The notes beneath the pieces are model-generated. The model made no database searches. It worked only from the letters and a program-made list of their open reading frames with translations, and was not told where the DNA came from. A DNA stretch of 64,000 nt, from NCBI RefSeq assembly GCF_001625305.1, contig NW_017804009.1, forward strand, positions 2,347,815 to 2,411,814, given 5' to 3'. How positions within the stretch are numbered: position 1 is the first letter of the stretch; each line of letters opens with the position of its first letter. Positions 11,944-24,054 of the stretch are shown here, piece by piece. A program made the position numbers and the translations under genes. Origin of the DNA: Branchiostoma belcheri (Eukaryota; Chordata; Leptocardii; Amphioxiformes; Branchiostomatidae).

Positions 11944-12345
11944 TCAAATACTGGCGTAGAAACGTGACACAAACGTGTCGACTGTAGGTGCCTCCATCAC
12001 TACACTATCAAGGCTGTTCCAATTCCTTACAGACTTTGGCAGGGAAGAACCTCCCCTGTATTGTGTACGGGTAGTCGGGATACGTAGCTGTTTGTCATGC
12101 GATTGACGCTGGCGAGGTGGGAGGGGAACTAGCTTACTATTAATGATGGGACAATGTAGCAAGCCATGTTGGATTTTGTAGAGAGCTGTGACTCGTGCAA
12201 GTCTCCTACGCTCCTCCAGTGGCACCCAGACCAGTGTTGTTAACATACTACTCACGCTCAAGGTTTTGTGATAGCGGCCAAGCACAAATCTCGATTCCCT
12301 CCTCTGGACAGCTTCCACTTTATCTATAGCCTTCTTGGTGTTATT
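11944..12345 (-). mobile_element. LINE (non-LTR retrotransposon) reverse-transcriptase C-terminal remnant
   Basis: The - strand reads AVQRRESRFVLGRYHKT, then PLEERRRLARVTALYKIQHG, then RNWNSLDSVV: the usual C-terminal tail of a LINE ORF2, beyond the polymerase domain. The 5' part is absent. Downstream (12345-12480 region, + coordinates) resembles the LINE tail at 55.1 kb. Confidence 0.78.
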
Positions 12346-13625
12346 TCAATTATTTCGAAACATTTTAGACCTGCTGGGCTAGCTTTCCAAGGCTCAAATG
12401 TACATTCAGTGCAAATTTTTATCAATTAAAGCTAATTTTAGCAATTTAAGTATCGACATACTGCCGAGTCAGAACAGTACACATATAGTTTAAAGAAACA
12501 TAAATACATGTCGCAAAATCAGCAACAAACACACAGATTTAAAATTAAAATTTCAAAAAAATTGAGTGCCTAGATGACACTGTGTGGAAAGTAGTTTTTT
12601 TAACAAGACAGTTCACACAGTGAGGCGGTAGTACATTTAAGGACATAATTGCAAGGTACAGAAAGGTACGTTTTTTTCATTTCGTTTTAGGCTTGGGTAG
12701 TCTAGAGTTATTGCATACAGAAGATCTGGTGTTATGTGTTTGAGATACACGAGCAGGTGCATTTTCAGTTGCTACGATGACCCAAGAGCCTCCTTGGATA
12801 ACTCAGCAACCAATCTTCAGAAATACCATCTCAGTATATACTACTGACTACTACCTGTAAGGTTCAATCACTATAATATTTATGCACAGGTACTAGACGA
12901 GTTGTAAACTTTTAAGGCACGCAGACTTGGTGTGCTGACATTATAAAAGGGTCCAATATAACGCGGTTCGTTGTAAGGCCATGTTGATTTGGTTATATGG
13001 ATGACATCTCCGCGCATGAATTTTCGTCTATTTCCAAAATGTTTTCGGCCATATTTCCAAAATGTTTTCGACCATACTGTAAATCGTACAAAGCAGCTGC
13101 AAAATGAGCAAATGTATACCGAAAATTGCAAACAAATATCTAATAAAAATACTAATGTCGTAGAATGGCAATACCAAAGGAAAAGAAGAAAATTTAAAGA
13201 AATGAAAATGAAAAGTCTATTATTCGTGATGTTCAACCTTCATGAACACGTAGAGTTCATAATAAAGGCAATTCTTTTGCATTCTTTTATATTTGCACAC
13301 TCGCATTAGTTTTGGAGTTTTCAGACGGTGTCATTCATATAATTACATTAACATGGCCTAATTGAGAATTGGAGCATACATAAATGCCAGTAGTGTGCCA
13401 AAACTTTGAATTGAATTAGTTCTATTTTTGTGTTATCGGTGAATCTCCAAGATCTGCACGAGTGGAGATTAATTATGGGCGTTTATGATGGGGGTATGAC
13501 CCAGAATGACCGGGATATCGGAAAGCAATAACGTCCTATTATCACCACCTTGTGCATATGTCCTATTGATGTATGAAATGTGCCGAAAAAGGGGCAGGCA
13601 ACATGCATTCAGAAACGTACTTTAA

Positions 13626-13900
13626 AGGGGCATTATGTAAGATTTTTTCACCGAAATTTCAATTCAACTTTTTAGCATACTGGTGCAATTATTTCACATA
13701 TCTGACACATATGCTTGGCGCTAAAACAGCGCATATGAGGTATACTCAGTTTTTGGTACCACCTCAAACTACCAGAATGTTTAAACACACTCTAAAGTCA
13801 TTATATTTTGGCACCTCCACTTCTTGAATTTTACGTATATTTGCAATGGAGTAGGATTCATTCAATTTACTTCTTTGATTAATGTTACATAATACAGCTT
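13626..13900. mobile_element. TTAA-flanked short inverted-repeat element, copy 1
   Basis: The left end is TTAA then AGGGGCATTATGTAAG, and the right end carries AATGTTACATAATAC. The right TTAA is mutated. Same family as 29668 and 52725. Confidence 0.55.
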
Positions 13901-14014
13901 TGATACAATTTGGTACTTACGTAAGAGAAAATACTTTGAGTTCAGTCATGAGGTAAGTTATTACTAGGAAATCAGAAATACACGTACATATGTGATGAAC
14001 GCTAGAAATATGTA

Positions 14015-14441
14015 CTATGAGGGAGACCCTTTATACATAGAACAAAGAAAAGGAAATCTGCATAGTGGGCGTCACTCTGAAGACAGAAGAAAAATTTCCA
14101 GACTATAAATAATGTACAAAATGACTAATAAACTGTTGGGCGTACCAACCACTAAGTACCTAATACCAGTTTTAAAAAAAGATAGCCATGCCTTGAAGCA
14201 CCAGAGTAATTAACCAAGGATTGAGGTATGAACTATCGCAGAGTGGAACTCGATCGCTGTGCACCAAGTACAGTCGGAGCTTTAAACAATGCTTAGAGGT
14301 TAGAACCGTTAGATGTTCAAGGGTTGGGAGTAACAAGTCCTTTTGTGTGATATAGCCACCTGCTGCCGCACCGCGTGCCTGTGAAGCCGGTGTGTTACGC
14401 CGAAGGGCGGTTCTACCGGCCAAACAGATACAGACAAACAC
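14015..14441 (+). mobile_element. LINE 3' end, GATACA-tailed family
   Basis: Decayed C-terminal ORF2 sequence (AATGTACAAAATGACTAATAA; CGCAGAGTGGAACTCG) followed by the family's 3'-UTR end (GTGTGTTACGCCGAAGGGCG, then ACAGATACAGA). 5'-truncated. Confidence 0.75.
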
Positions 14442-14469
14442 GTAACAAGCTAGCTTAGACCTATTTGTT

Positions 14470-14995
14470 GCACTCTTGACCTGTTAATGTACCATCTGAT
14501 AGACCACACTTGTTTTCATCGACGATTATCGACAGAATGAACCTGACTGATGAAGGAAACTTGACGTAACCAGGTCTTTTCGATACTAGCTGCCTGCATA
14601 TGCGTCCCCCGAGGCCCCATTTCAGCGTTTTTCCTGTTTCAAAATTTATATCCATTCTGGAGAATGAAAGTTTAAAGACATCCGATGCAATTCTAGGGCG
14701 GCAAAGCAAGGTTTTCATAGTCAACTATCTGGTCCTACTATGTAAGTTGACCCAAATCTACCCGGTAGCATACTGATGTCTGTGAGACAAAAATGCGATG
14801 TTGCTGACGGAAAACGGTTGCTTGTTTTGTATCGTAGACTGGTTATGGGCTATTTATGGAGGGGGGACCCCCCTAAAAATGGGACGCCTCATTTAACTAG
14901 TTTTGGGGGTTATTTCAAACGATTCAAGTATGAAATGTGCTAAAAAAATAACAGTAAATGTCAATATCAGACAGATTTTCTCATCAAGAATATTT
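14470..14995. repeat. Dispersed repeat related to the 39.5-kb satellite
   Basis: Contains GCATACTGATGTCTGTGAG and CAATATCAGACAGATTT, also seen at 45.4-45.7 kb, and in shorter form at 21.6, 40.7 and 52.4 kb. Confidence 0.55.
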
Positions 14996-16092
14996 TTTAT
15001 GACGATTTACCACATTTGTGGAAGGACTGACATAACAGGTGAGTATCACCTCTTCAAAGATGTCAAACCTGAGACCAGACTGTAATGTTTGAACCACTCA
15101 CACCGGGAAGGTCCCCTACTCGGTTGGGTTAAGGCAGCCTATGGCCAACTATGATTAGTATTTCATACATATGGCTGTAACTTTTGATAGCTTGGTCGCA
15201 CCACAACTAAACTTCACACAGTTCTAGTAGTACTTGAAACACATTGAATAAAGGTTATTTTGTTTTTACTACTTCAGAATTTTTGGGTTAAAAATGGCTT
15301 TACGCGCAAGCGGTAACAACAACTTTCATCATGATATTTTACAAGTAGAAGCAACCCCTATTATTATTCTGTCCGAGGCTATTTGTTTAAATGACAGTTA
15401 CATTGTTTTTTTGGGCCAAAAACGACAGAAACAGCTATTTTTCTGTCATTTTTCGTTAAAAAATCGCCACAGTTAAAAAATTTACGACTTATATGCAAAA
15501 TAGCCTCGGACAATTTTGATTAAAAAGTGATAATACGTAAACATGGATTACTCTAAAGATGAATTATGTTGTTTTCAGCTGCGCGTAAAGCCGTTTAGTT
15601 CATACTCCGTGAATAAAATGCGTAACAACGCGGGTTTACAGGGGAAACATACAAATGACCGCGGGTAACCCCGAATTCGAACACGCGTTCTATTCGAATG
15701 ACGTCATATCGAACATGGTGGAACATGATTCGGGTTCGAAACATGTATGTGGCAATCGTGCAGACACACGTCCGAACTCGAACATGAATATCAGCCTAGG
15801 CCGCCTTAACCCAACCGAGTACTCTTTTCGATAAGTGTGGTGGGTTCTTTAACGTGCGTGGGGTGTGGCTCTCCCAAACACGGGACCTCATTTCGTCCTA
15901 TTTGAGTGACGTTCCTTGCCGAAGCTAGGTACTCATTTTCACCTGAGTGAAGTGAGGAAAGTCGTGTAAAGTACCTTTCCCAAGGGTACAACGTCGGGGT
16001 GCATGTTCGGACTTGTTCGGGTACGACCCGGAATCGAACACGGGTCTCCCCGTTTCATAGTCCAGTGATGTACAACTACACCACACGACGCC
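14996..16092 (-). mobile_element. tRNA-headed SINE, interrupted by a TA-flanked element
   Basis: The - strand matches the 2.96-kb SINE from its head (GGCGTCGTGTGGTGTAGT at about 16092) to the pre-tail (ACATCTTTGAAGAGGTGAT near 15060). It is split at 15119-15819 by a foreign segment. The two SINE halves join exactly at a duplicated TA. Confidence 0.88.
15119..15819. mobile_element. 701-bp Tc1/mariner-like nonautonomous element inside a SINE
   Basis: Terminal inverted repeats CTCGGTTGGGTTAAGGC (perfect 17 bp, then imperfect), with TA on both sides (15117-15118, 15820-15821). A second, inner pair of inverted sequences (GGCTTTACGCGCA at 15293 and its complement near 15590; TCCGAGGCTATTT at 15370 and complement near 15500) gives a nested foldback. 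No transposase. Confidence 0.78.
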
Positions 16093-16304
16093 ACAAATTC
16101 TTTTGTCTTGCCACCCTAAATTTAATACCTAGGCACAGGAGCCAATAATATACATCTTTGGTCAAAAAGTCCCAATTTATAGAATTATAGAATATTGTTA
16201 GATAGCTTAAATAGACAGCAAACAAGTCATATGTGCTCTGAAGAAGACGTTAAAAAAAAAGTTACTAAAACGTCTGCTCTTGTTAAACATTTGATTGTGA
16301 ATAG

Positions 16305-16950
16305 AAAAACCTTCCTATTCAATCATTCACCAACCGTATGGAATTATTCACAATAAGTTACAGTGTAGTCTGGGTTGGTACCTTGTTGCCCTTTGCAACA
16401 TTTCACACAGAAATACATCTCTTTTGAGATTCATACGGAACATGATGTTTTCCTAAACAGTATGTGGTACGACGGAAGAACTTTGCTATTCAAACAATCA
16501 CCAACCTTATGCAATATTCACAAAAAGTTGCAATATAGTCTGGCTTGGTACCTTGGTTGCCCTTTGCAACATTTCAAACAAAGTTAGATCTTCTGAGATT
16601 CATCTGGAACCTGATGTTTTCCATAAACAGAAAGAACTTTGCTATTCAAACATTCACCAACCTGACGAAATTATTCACAAAAGTTGCAATATAGTCTGGC
16701 TTGGTACCTCGGTTGCCCTTTTTAAGAACTTCTGAGATCCATCCGAAACATGATGTTTTTCCTAAACAGCATGTGGTACGACGGAAGAACTTTGCTATTT
16801 AAACAATCACCAACCTTATGGAATTATTCAGAAAAAGTTGCGATGTAGCCTGGCTTGCTACCTTGCTTGCCCTTTGCCATATTTCACACAGAAAGTTAGA
16901 TCTTCTGAGATGTTTTTTCCTAAACAGCATGTGGTACGACGGAAGAACGA
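16305..16950. repeat. Satellite, about 165 bp x 4
   Basis: Units start with TTTGCTATTCAAACAATCACC at about 16309, 16478, 16626 and 16787. Each contains GTTGCAATATAGTCTGGCTTGG and GTATGTGGTACGACGG. Open frames within it follow the repeat and are not genes. Confidence 0.85.
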
Positions 16951-17511
16951 TAACCTTGTCAGCTCTAATCACACCTCCATTCCGTTTCGCTTCAAACCTC
17001 TGCCATTAAGAAAACTCTCCTTCAGCTTACCTGAGCCTCCGCAGTTTTGAAATAAGGACTGGATTGATTTCTTGGAGCGGGATCAGAGGACGGTAGAATT
17101 ATGGGACAAATCCCGGCAGGCATTCATGTTTCTAGTAGTAATCAAGAGAAATGGTTTGGATTGGAACGGGCGCGACTGTGTCGTTTTTGGACAAGCCCTG
17201 CTGTGTTGGAGGAAAGCCAACAAGGATGAAGTTCTATAGGTCGATAGGGTAAGACTGTAGTGGTGAATTGTAGGGTCGGAAATGCTGATACTGCACACTG
17301 GTAATGGATTCTTCTTCTTCATTTCTTATTCAACTCTATTTCTCTTTTAGGAAATAAATACGCATCAAATAAATATATAGAAATAGAACTAAATGGATAG
17401 ATTAATTAATTTGAATATGAATTCTATGAATTCTATAAATTAATGAATAATTTTATAAATTCTATAAATATGAATTCTATAAATTAATGAATAAGCTCTA
17501 GTTCTTGGCAT

Positions 17512-17624
17512 ATGTGTGTTTGTGTGTGTTTGTGTGTCTGTGAGTGTGTGTGTGTATGTGTGTGCGTGTTGGTGTGACGGCGTGCATATGTGTATTGGTA
17601 TGTGAGTGTATGTGTTTGTGTGTA

Positions 17625-17675
<51 letters not shown>

Positions 17676-17722
17676 ACGTTTTGTATGTATGTATGTAGCT
17701 ATGTATGTATGTATGTATGTGC
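17512..17722. repeat. Microsatellite (GT)n and (GTAT)n
   Basis: An interrupted GT/TG run, purest at 17625-17670, followed by GTAT repeats to 17722. Open frames across it are low complexity. Confidence 0.95.
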
Positions 17723-18041
17723 AAGTAACCCAACAGAGTTACTACTAATAGTGCGTGCGTAAAACAGTATACCCTGTCTGGTTTGAGGTGTCTAGGGCCT
17801 GATAAAATCTGAATCACACTCCAGATGATAACATTAAGGCTAGGAGAAAAATGAGATCGATTTCTGAAACTTCGTATATGGACGAATGTACGTCACTAGA
17901 GTCGATTCCTAGGCAGAAATTCTCACATAATGATATAAATCTTTATCTAGCACCAATTAGGTAAAGGCATAGAATATCTCAGGTGACTTGTAAATTGCGT
18001 GTCATCAAACATATGAGATCGAGAATGTATTACTAACCTAG

Positions 18042-18530
18042 TACAGAACCAAGCTGCAAGATTCTGCACGAACAACTATCAAAGAGGTGCTAGTGTAACG
18101 GAAATGGAAAGAAACCTACAGTGGGGGTCGCTGGAAGACAGACGTAGACTGTCCAGACTGTGCATGATGTACAAAATGACTAATAAACTGGTGGATGTAC
18201 CAACCACTTAGTATCTGATACCAGCCCAGAAAAGAACAAGAAACAGTCATGCCTTCAAATATCAGTGTTATTAACCAAGAATTGAGGTATTAAAAAAATC
18301 GTATTTCCCCAGAACTATCGTAGACTGGAACTCGTTGCCACCAAGCACAGTTGGGGCATCATCACTAGAAAGCTTTAAACAACTGCTGCAATCAAATGTG
18401 CAAGGATTGAGTGTAACAAGTCGCTCGGTGTGATATAGCTAGCTGCCGCCACGCCGTGTGCCTGCGAAGCTGGGGTGTTCCGCCGAAGGGCGGTTATACC
18501 GGCCATACCGATACAGATGCAGATTGTGTA
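18042..18530 (+). mobile_element. LINE 3' end, GATACA-tailed family
   Basis: The least decayed copy of the family: NLQWGSLEDRRRLSRLCMMY, KMTNKLVDVPTT, an in-frame stop, then WNSLPPSTVGASSLESFK and a 3' UTR ending CCATACCGATACAGATGCAG. 5'-truncated, noncoding today. Confidence 0.85.
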
Positions 18531-18654
18531 CACATCTATAAATGACCACATGCATGATGAAGCCTACTCGTAAACTCTCGGTTGATTCAAGAAGATGTAT
18601 TTGTTAAATATCGCGGTGGGAATACTGAATTACATTCAATTAATTCAATTAAAG

Positions 18655-18905
18655 ATAAAACTTCGATCCAACACAAATAATTGTTCTCACCTAGAGCTTT
18701 CGACCAGTCACTCTGGTCTTCTTCAATAGACTGATCCAGTGAGACTTGTCACGTGGCTTCTTTGAAGTGTGACGTCAGCAGTGGGTCCAAGGTATCTGAT
18801 AAACGATGACGGCCCCCGTCGCGGTTGCTTTAAGGGCGATGGGCCCTAATGCCTAGTAAATAGCCTCGTTGACTACAAACACAGATGAACTTTCATGAAA
18901 GTTAA
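18655..18905 (-). mobile_element. Penelope-like element 3' fragment
   Basis: The - strand carries the end of a GIY-YIG domain (word CCGCGACGGGGGCCG, as in NRDGGRH of the better copies). It then has the terminal fold (TTGAAGA...GGTCGAAAGCTC) and ends in ATTTGTGTTGGATCGAAGTTTT. The other edge carries AACACAGATGAACTTTCATGA, shared with the copies at 56 and 59 kb. Confidence 0.7.
18688..18735 (-). ncRNA. Hammerhead-ribozyme-like motif (degenerate core)
   Basis: Minus strand: TTGAAGA (core CUGANGA with C3 changed), stem II GACCAG/CTGGTC, GAAA, then AGCT (2-bp palindromic stem III) and C17. Stem I is TCTA/TAGG. The fold is kept but one core base is lost, so activity is doubtful. Confidence 0.45.
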
Positions 18906-19239
18906 AAAAATAACTAGATGCAAACATATGGCACTGCATAAAAGAAAAAAGGCATTTGGAACTTAAATGGTTTAACAGCATGCGGTTAGACCATCCGTGT
19001 AGGTCATCTAGCACATATTGAAGAGTTAAGTGTTGATGAAGGGCCATTGACACAAGTAGATTCACGTATTTATATACTGGGATGGAACAGGATGGGTCCG
19101 AGGAGTGTTCCTTGAGGGACACTGCACGACAAATACTGTTGAAGTAACCATTGCATACAATCCTCATATCTATCCAAGTATCAACTAACAGCATGGTATT
19201 GTGAACAGACAGACCCACCAAAACCAACAAGACTGGCAA

Positions 19240-19575
19240 TGAAAACATGCATTGCCATGGCGACGGTGGTTGCTGTTAGGGATAAATATTGTTTGCATGA
19301 CACTGCCATGATTTCATTATTTTGATGAAGCCTTGTACCCTCCCCTCCCTTGAGTGTATAGTGAACGAACCCCGGGGTCACAGAAACTACATGTAGGGCA
19401 TCCGGCAGACAGGTTCTCCCAAGGGTTTCCAGGAATGTGGGCACGTCAACAAACAGAGCCAGGAGACATTCCTGTGGACATTCCATGCATGAGGACAAAA
19501 TGCCTGTACCATTCCTAGAATTCTTGCAATCTGCACACAATACTGTACCATTAGGCTACTCCCTGAGACGTCGTC
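19240..19575 (-). repeat. Dispersed repeat, inverted partner of 24055-24412
   Basis: Its complement matches the 24.1-kb copy over about 330 bp (CAGTATTGTGT, GAATGGTACAGGCATTTTGTC, TGACCCCGGGG). Unassigned repeat family. Confidence 0.75.
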
Positions 19576-19837
19576 AAAAACTAAATGTTCCGTTATAATA
19601 CGCGACAGTGACGGAGCGTGCGTATTACATACCACGTAGGGCAGAGCAGGGTAATACGTCACTGAAATCCGACCGGAAAGCTGGAGTGTAATAGTGGTCA
19701 TCCCCCCACGCCTCCATACTACTGGGTAAATCCAGGCGATTGCTGCACCTCGCATGTGTGTCGATCATGCACGTCCTTTCCTACACGTCTGCCCAGATGT
19801 TCAAACTTCCCATTTCTTACGCAGATGTAACATCTGT

Positions 19838-20000
19838 GTCCATAATATCGCCACCTTGAGAAACAGTGTGCTTAAAGATATTTTTACTGCAACATACTTT
19901 TGGTATGCACTCCTTCACACATCAAATGTACATACCTAGGGTATGTTGCAGTAAAAATATCTTTAAGCACACTATTTCTCAAGGTGGCGATATTATGGAC
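19838..20000. mobile_element. 163-bp near-perfect hairpin element
   Basis: The arms of about 60 bp start GTCCATAATATCGCCACC and contain CTTAAAGATATTTTTACTGC. The loop is about 40 bp. A further GGTGATATTATGGACAC just outside the right arm suggests a staggered or repeated end. Confidence 0.75.
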
Positions 20001-20194
20001 CCTGGTGATATTATGGACACATGTTTCAGGGCAATGGTCAGTAACTTTGTGTAACCATCCAAACAGACTGTAAACAGTCCTTGATAAATGTTAGCATTTT
20101 GCTTCTAGAAACAGTGTTTTCTTTTTATTGTGTTGAAAAATGATTTTAGGACTGTCCGGTAGAACTCTTGAAGATTCTTCTGATGTCAATATTC

Positions 20195-20340
20195 ATGGTT
20201 ATCTTCGCACAGGGAAAACATAAAGTTTTTCTCTGTTTCCTCTTCCTGGACCAGACGTCCCTCACCATGGTAACTGGTGCCGTATCAGGCACCCTGCGTT
20301 TTTTATTGCATTATGTAGCAAGAGGAGTTGGATGGGGCTG
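20195..20340 (+). repeat. Dispersed repeat also at 40.95 kb and 43.5 kb
   Basis: The core CACCATGGTAACTGGTGCCG, with flanking CCTGGACCAGACGTC and GCACCCTG, recurs on the + strand at 40.98 kb and on the - strand at 43.48-43.55 kb, just before exon 2. The elements' ends are unclear. Confidence 0.6.
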
Positions 20341-20359
20341 GTCACCATATATTACACCG

Positions 20360-20700
20360 AACGACTTGTTACACCTTACCCTTGAATATCCAATTCTAAA
20401 CATTGTTTAAAGCTATCTAATGAAAATGCCTCTGCTGTACTTGGTGAAAGCGAGTTCCAGTCTGCAATAATTCTAGGAAATAATTAATTTTTGAACACGT
20501 CAATCCTTGTTTAACAACCCTGGTACTTGAAGGCATAACTATTTTTTGTTCTTTTCTGAGCTGGTATTAGGTACTTAGTAGTTGGGGCGTCCACCAGTTC
20601 ATTAGTCATTTTGTACATCATGCCAAGAAGGTTAAATACATCCTCCTTGATCATGCATAGTCTGGACATTTTTTCTCCATCCAAGAAGGTTAATGGTTTT
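20360..20700 (-). mobile_element. LINE 3' end, GATACA-tailed family (minus strand)
   Basis: The complement contains the family's ORF2 end: LCMIKE-like start, TGATGTACAAAATGACTAATG, GTACCTAATACCAGCTCAG. Truncated at both sides. Confidence 0.7.
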
Positions 20701-21059
20701 AAAACTCCTTGCTGTATCTAAATATCTAACCAATATTTCCGGAGTGCGACAACCACAGTGATAAATACATCACCTGCAAAATGTACTGAGTACCTAAAAG
20801 ACTCAGTGCGACCGTGACATTGGCCTTCACCCCCCGGTCCACGCAACACGCACACGGGGATTAGATCCATGCGAAAAGCCAGCTTACATGACATCTTAAC
20901 GACGCGATACAAGATAAACGGCTTAAAGAAGCGGCGGGGTGCTGTGTCGAGAATACACTCAGCACGCGACTGAAGGCGGCATCATGGGACTTCATAGGTT
21001 TGGCAGGAAGTCAGAACAGAAAGGAACAAGAAACAGACATGCCTTCAATTACAAACTGG

Positions 21060-21500
21060 AAAGGGTACAGAACTAAGCTGCAATATTCTGTATGAACAGC
21101 TATGAAAGGGGTGCTAGAGTCACGGAAATGAAAAGAAACCTACAGTGGGTGTCGCTGGAAGACAGAAAAAAAATGTTCAGATTATGCATGATGTACAAAA
21201 CGAATAATAAACTGGTGGACGTACCAACTACTAAGCACCCATTACCAGCTCAGAAAAGAAAAATATTCAAGCCTTCAAGTGCCAGAGTTATCAACCAAGA
21301 ATTGAGGTGTTCAGAAACTCATATTTTCCAAAAACTATCGTGGAACTCGTTGCCACCGAGCACAGTTGGAGCATCGTCACTAGAAAGCTTTAACTAACTT
21401 CTGCAGTTAGATGTGCAAAGATTGGCTGTAATAGGTCGTTCGGTGTAATATGACTATCTGCCGCCGCCCCGCGTGCCTGGGAAGCTGGTGTGTTATAGAT
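21060..21500 (+). mobile_element. LINE 3' end, GATACA-tailed family (intact terminal ORF piece)
   Basis: An uninterrupted 101-codon frame (21092-21397) shows NLQWVSLEDRKK, LCMMYKTNNKLVDVPTT and WNSLPPSTVGASSLESF, the C-terminal tail of LINE ORF2. The 3' UTR follows but the GATACA tail is replaced by ATAGATAGAGATAC. Confidence 0.8.
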
Positions 21501-21949
21501 AGAGATACTGAAGTCCCTATCACGGCATGTTAAATGGCCATTTTACAGTTTACTATTAGTATTATCATTTACTCATTGCAATTAGCCCTAGGGAATGAAT
21601 TAGCAAGAAACTTTCCAATATATTAAATGTATCCAATGAAATGTCAGGGTTGCAAAACAAATAATATTCTGAATAAGGAAATCTGTCATACTTTTACTAC
21701 AATTTCTTAGCACATCTTGTCATCATTTCATACTTGAAGCATTTGAAATAGCCCCAAAACGAGTTTTCTATTTCAACACATAAAAAAAAAACACATAGTG
21801 GTAACGTAATATATATTAACGTCACCACTGGACATAAAATAGTAATTACAACATGAGACAAATTATAAAAAGGGGAACGTCTCATGAAAAGGGGAACCTC
21901 CGATATACAGGAGCAAAATTTGACTTTGAAAATGATAATGTTATCTGTT

Positions 21950-22530
21950 GTTTGAATCAGTAGTGAAATCGTTTAGTTCCGGGTATAACTGTGTGATAGG
22001 GAGAACTTGAGCATTGATTTCAAACTACAATATAGAGGTGATCCTTTGAGCAACATGACCTTTCTTACAAGATAAGAAGTTGTTATCTGTATAAAGTTTG
22101 AATCATGAGTAATGAAATCGTTTAGTTTCAGATGATTATAACTGTGTGATATCGAGAATTTGAGCTTTAATTTCATTTGACAATAGAGGTGATCCTTTGA
22201 GTAACATGACCTTTCTTACAAAATAAGAAGTTGTTATCTGTATAAAGTTTGAATCATGAGTAATGAAATCGTTTAGTTTCAGATGATTATAACTGTGTGA
22301 TATCGAGAATTTGAACTTTAATTTCATTTGACAATAGAGGTGATCCTTTGAGTAACATGACCTTTCTTACAAAGTAAGAAGTTATAATCTATGTAAAATT
22401 TGAATCATGACTAATGAAATCGTTTAGTTTCAGATATTGATTATAACTGTGTGGTATCGAGAATTGGAGCGTTTTAATTTCATTTGACAATAGAGGTGAT
22501 CCTTTAAGTAACACGACCTTTCTTAAAGGA
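21950..22530. repeat. Satellite, about 150 bp x 4
   Basis: TTTGAATCATGAGTAATG recurs at about 21949, 22097, 22247 and 22398, with GATCCTTTGAGTAACATGACC in every unit. Open frames on the - strand repeat with it. Confidence 0.85.
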
Positions 22531-22536
22531 TAAGTA

Positions 22537-23446
22537 AAGTAATTTCAGTTTTGGTGCCTTTCAACCCAAAATTCTGTTTCCATAGCTCCCTAAACTGCCT
22601 CGACCGAGTTCAAAAGCGCTTACAAAATCTTGTTGGGAGTGACTTGTTCGCCACCCTACAACCACTCTCACATAGGCGTAACGTTGCAAGCCTTGCGTTA
22701 TTGTATCGCTACTTCCACGGTAAATGCTCGGTGGAACTTCATTCGCTAGTGCCCCCACTTCGAAAATTCTCAACAAGGACACGTCTTGCCTCTTCCACTG
22801 AAGCAAATCACCCTTTCTTCCTCCATTCACCACCTCTTAGGAGGAAGTTCCACGCTAAAAGCTTCTTTCCCAGAACAACTTCACTTTGGAATAAGCTACC
22901 CCGTGATTGTTTCCCATATGGGTATAACATTAAACTTTTTAAGTCTAAGGTCAACAAACATCTGTCCTCACTGGCTGTTCTGTAACCCAAAACATTTTGA
23001 GTGACTCCCATGGCCCTTGTTTTGTGGTGACCGATGAAGTAAATAAAAAAAGAAGGTGATTCACTGGTTTATACCAGTCCTGTACACAGAGTTGTGATAT
23101 ATTTGACTCGAATTCATGTTCATGTTTGATGTCTGCCTATTCCACCAGAAGGCAACGGTGAAGTAGACTGTCCACTTTATATTATCATTATCTTCTATAT
23201 TACCATCTATTACATTTCGCGGAGATGTTCTTACTAACGTTAACAGAATAGTGATTTCATGGCCAGTTAATTTAATTAAGTGAACACTACGCCGCCACAT
23301 TCTCCTGGTGGAATAGGCAGGAATCAAACGTGAACATGGATTTATGTCAAATATCACCCCTATTTGTGCGGGTCTGGTAGAAACCAATGAATCACATTTC
23401 ATCAAATAAGATTTTGGGTTAAAAGGCTTCAAAACTGAAACTAGTG
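22537..23446. mobile_element. Foldback element split by a LINE insertion
   Basis: Left-arm words (TTTCAGTTTTGGTGCC at 22537; GTGATTCACTGGTTTATACC at 23058; CTGCCTATTCCACCAG at 23133) have their complements in order at 23310-23446. The left arm is interrupted by LINE sequence at about 22577-23056. Confidence 0.65.
22577..23056 (+). mobile_element. LINE 3' end, second family, nested in a foldback element
   Basis: Open reading of ORF2's C-terminus: NCLDRVQKRLQNLVGSD, LQPLSHRRNVASLALLYRYF, then FFPRTTSLWNKLPRDCFP and a stop. A short 3' UTR ends GACCGATGAAGTAAATAAA. The frame is intact to its end; the 5' part is absent. Same family as 60914-61250. Confidence 0.85.
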
Positions 23447-24054
23447 AACTTGTCATTAAAACCATGATACCGAATAGCGTCCCTGTTCACGGTTCAACCA
23501 CATGGGGTATCCATCATAAATCTAATCATTTTAGGTCTCATCAAGACTTACCCACCTACCAAATTTCAAGTTAATCCATTTAAGTCTTCTCAAGTCATCG
23601 TCTTTACAGACACACAGACAGACGCACACACGAACACCTCTGCAAACACAACCTTCTTGGCGAAGGTAATAACAAAGGGTTGTTAGCCATAAGTAACACA
23701 CGTATCCAATGGTAAAAATATAAGTCAATGGCCTACAGAGTACAAAGAGTGCGATAACCTTTTGATGCCCAGAGCTCCTTGGAATAAAGTGAAAGTGTCG
23801 TTGGCGCCTTCGCTGGTTCCTTTATTACACTAGGAGACGGATTATATGATATATATCTTGACCTTGGTTCTTGCAGCGACGTCTCTTATTTAACATCCCC
23901 CTTAAGATCGTCCATCCAATACTTAAGACCCAGGTATATTAGAGGTCGTTCGCGTAGAAACGACGGGGGTTACTGAGTCTGATACCATGTCGTAAAGTAC
24001 GGCTGTAGGGAGTTTATGTCTCAAAGCGTCTCTATACAGCAAACAAAGGCCTTT

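Noticed and set aside
17440..17817. Frame rich in HTHT/YIHT repeats
   Set aside because: A translation of the GT/GTAT microsatellite.
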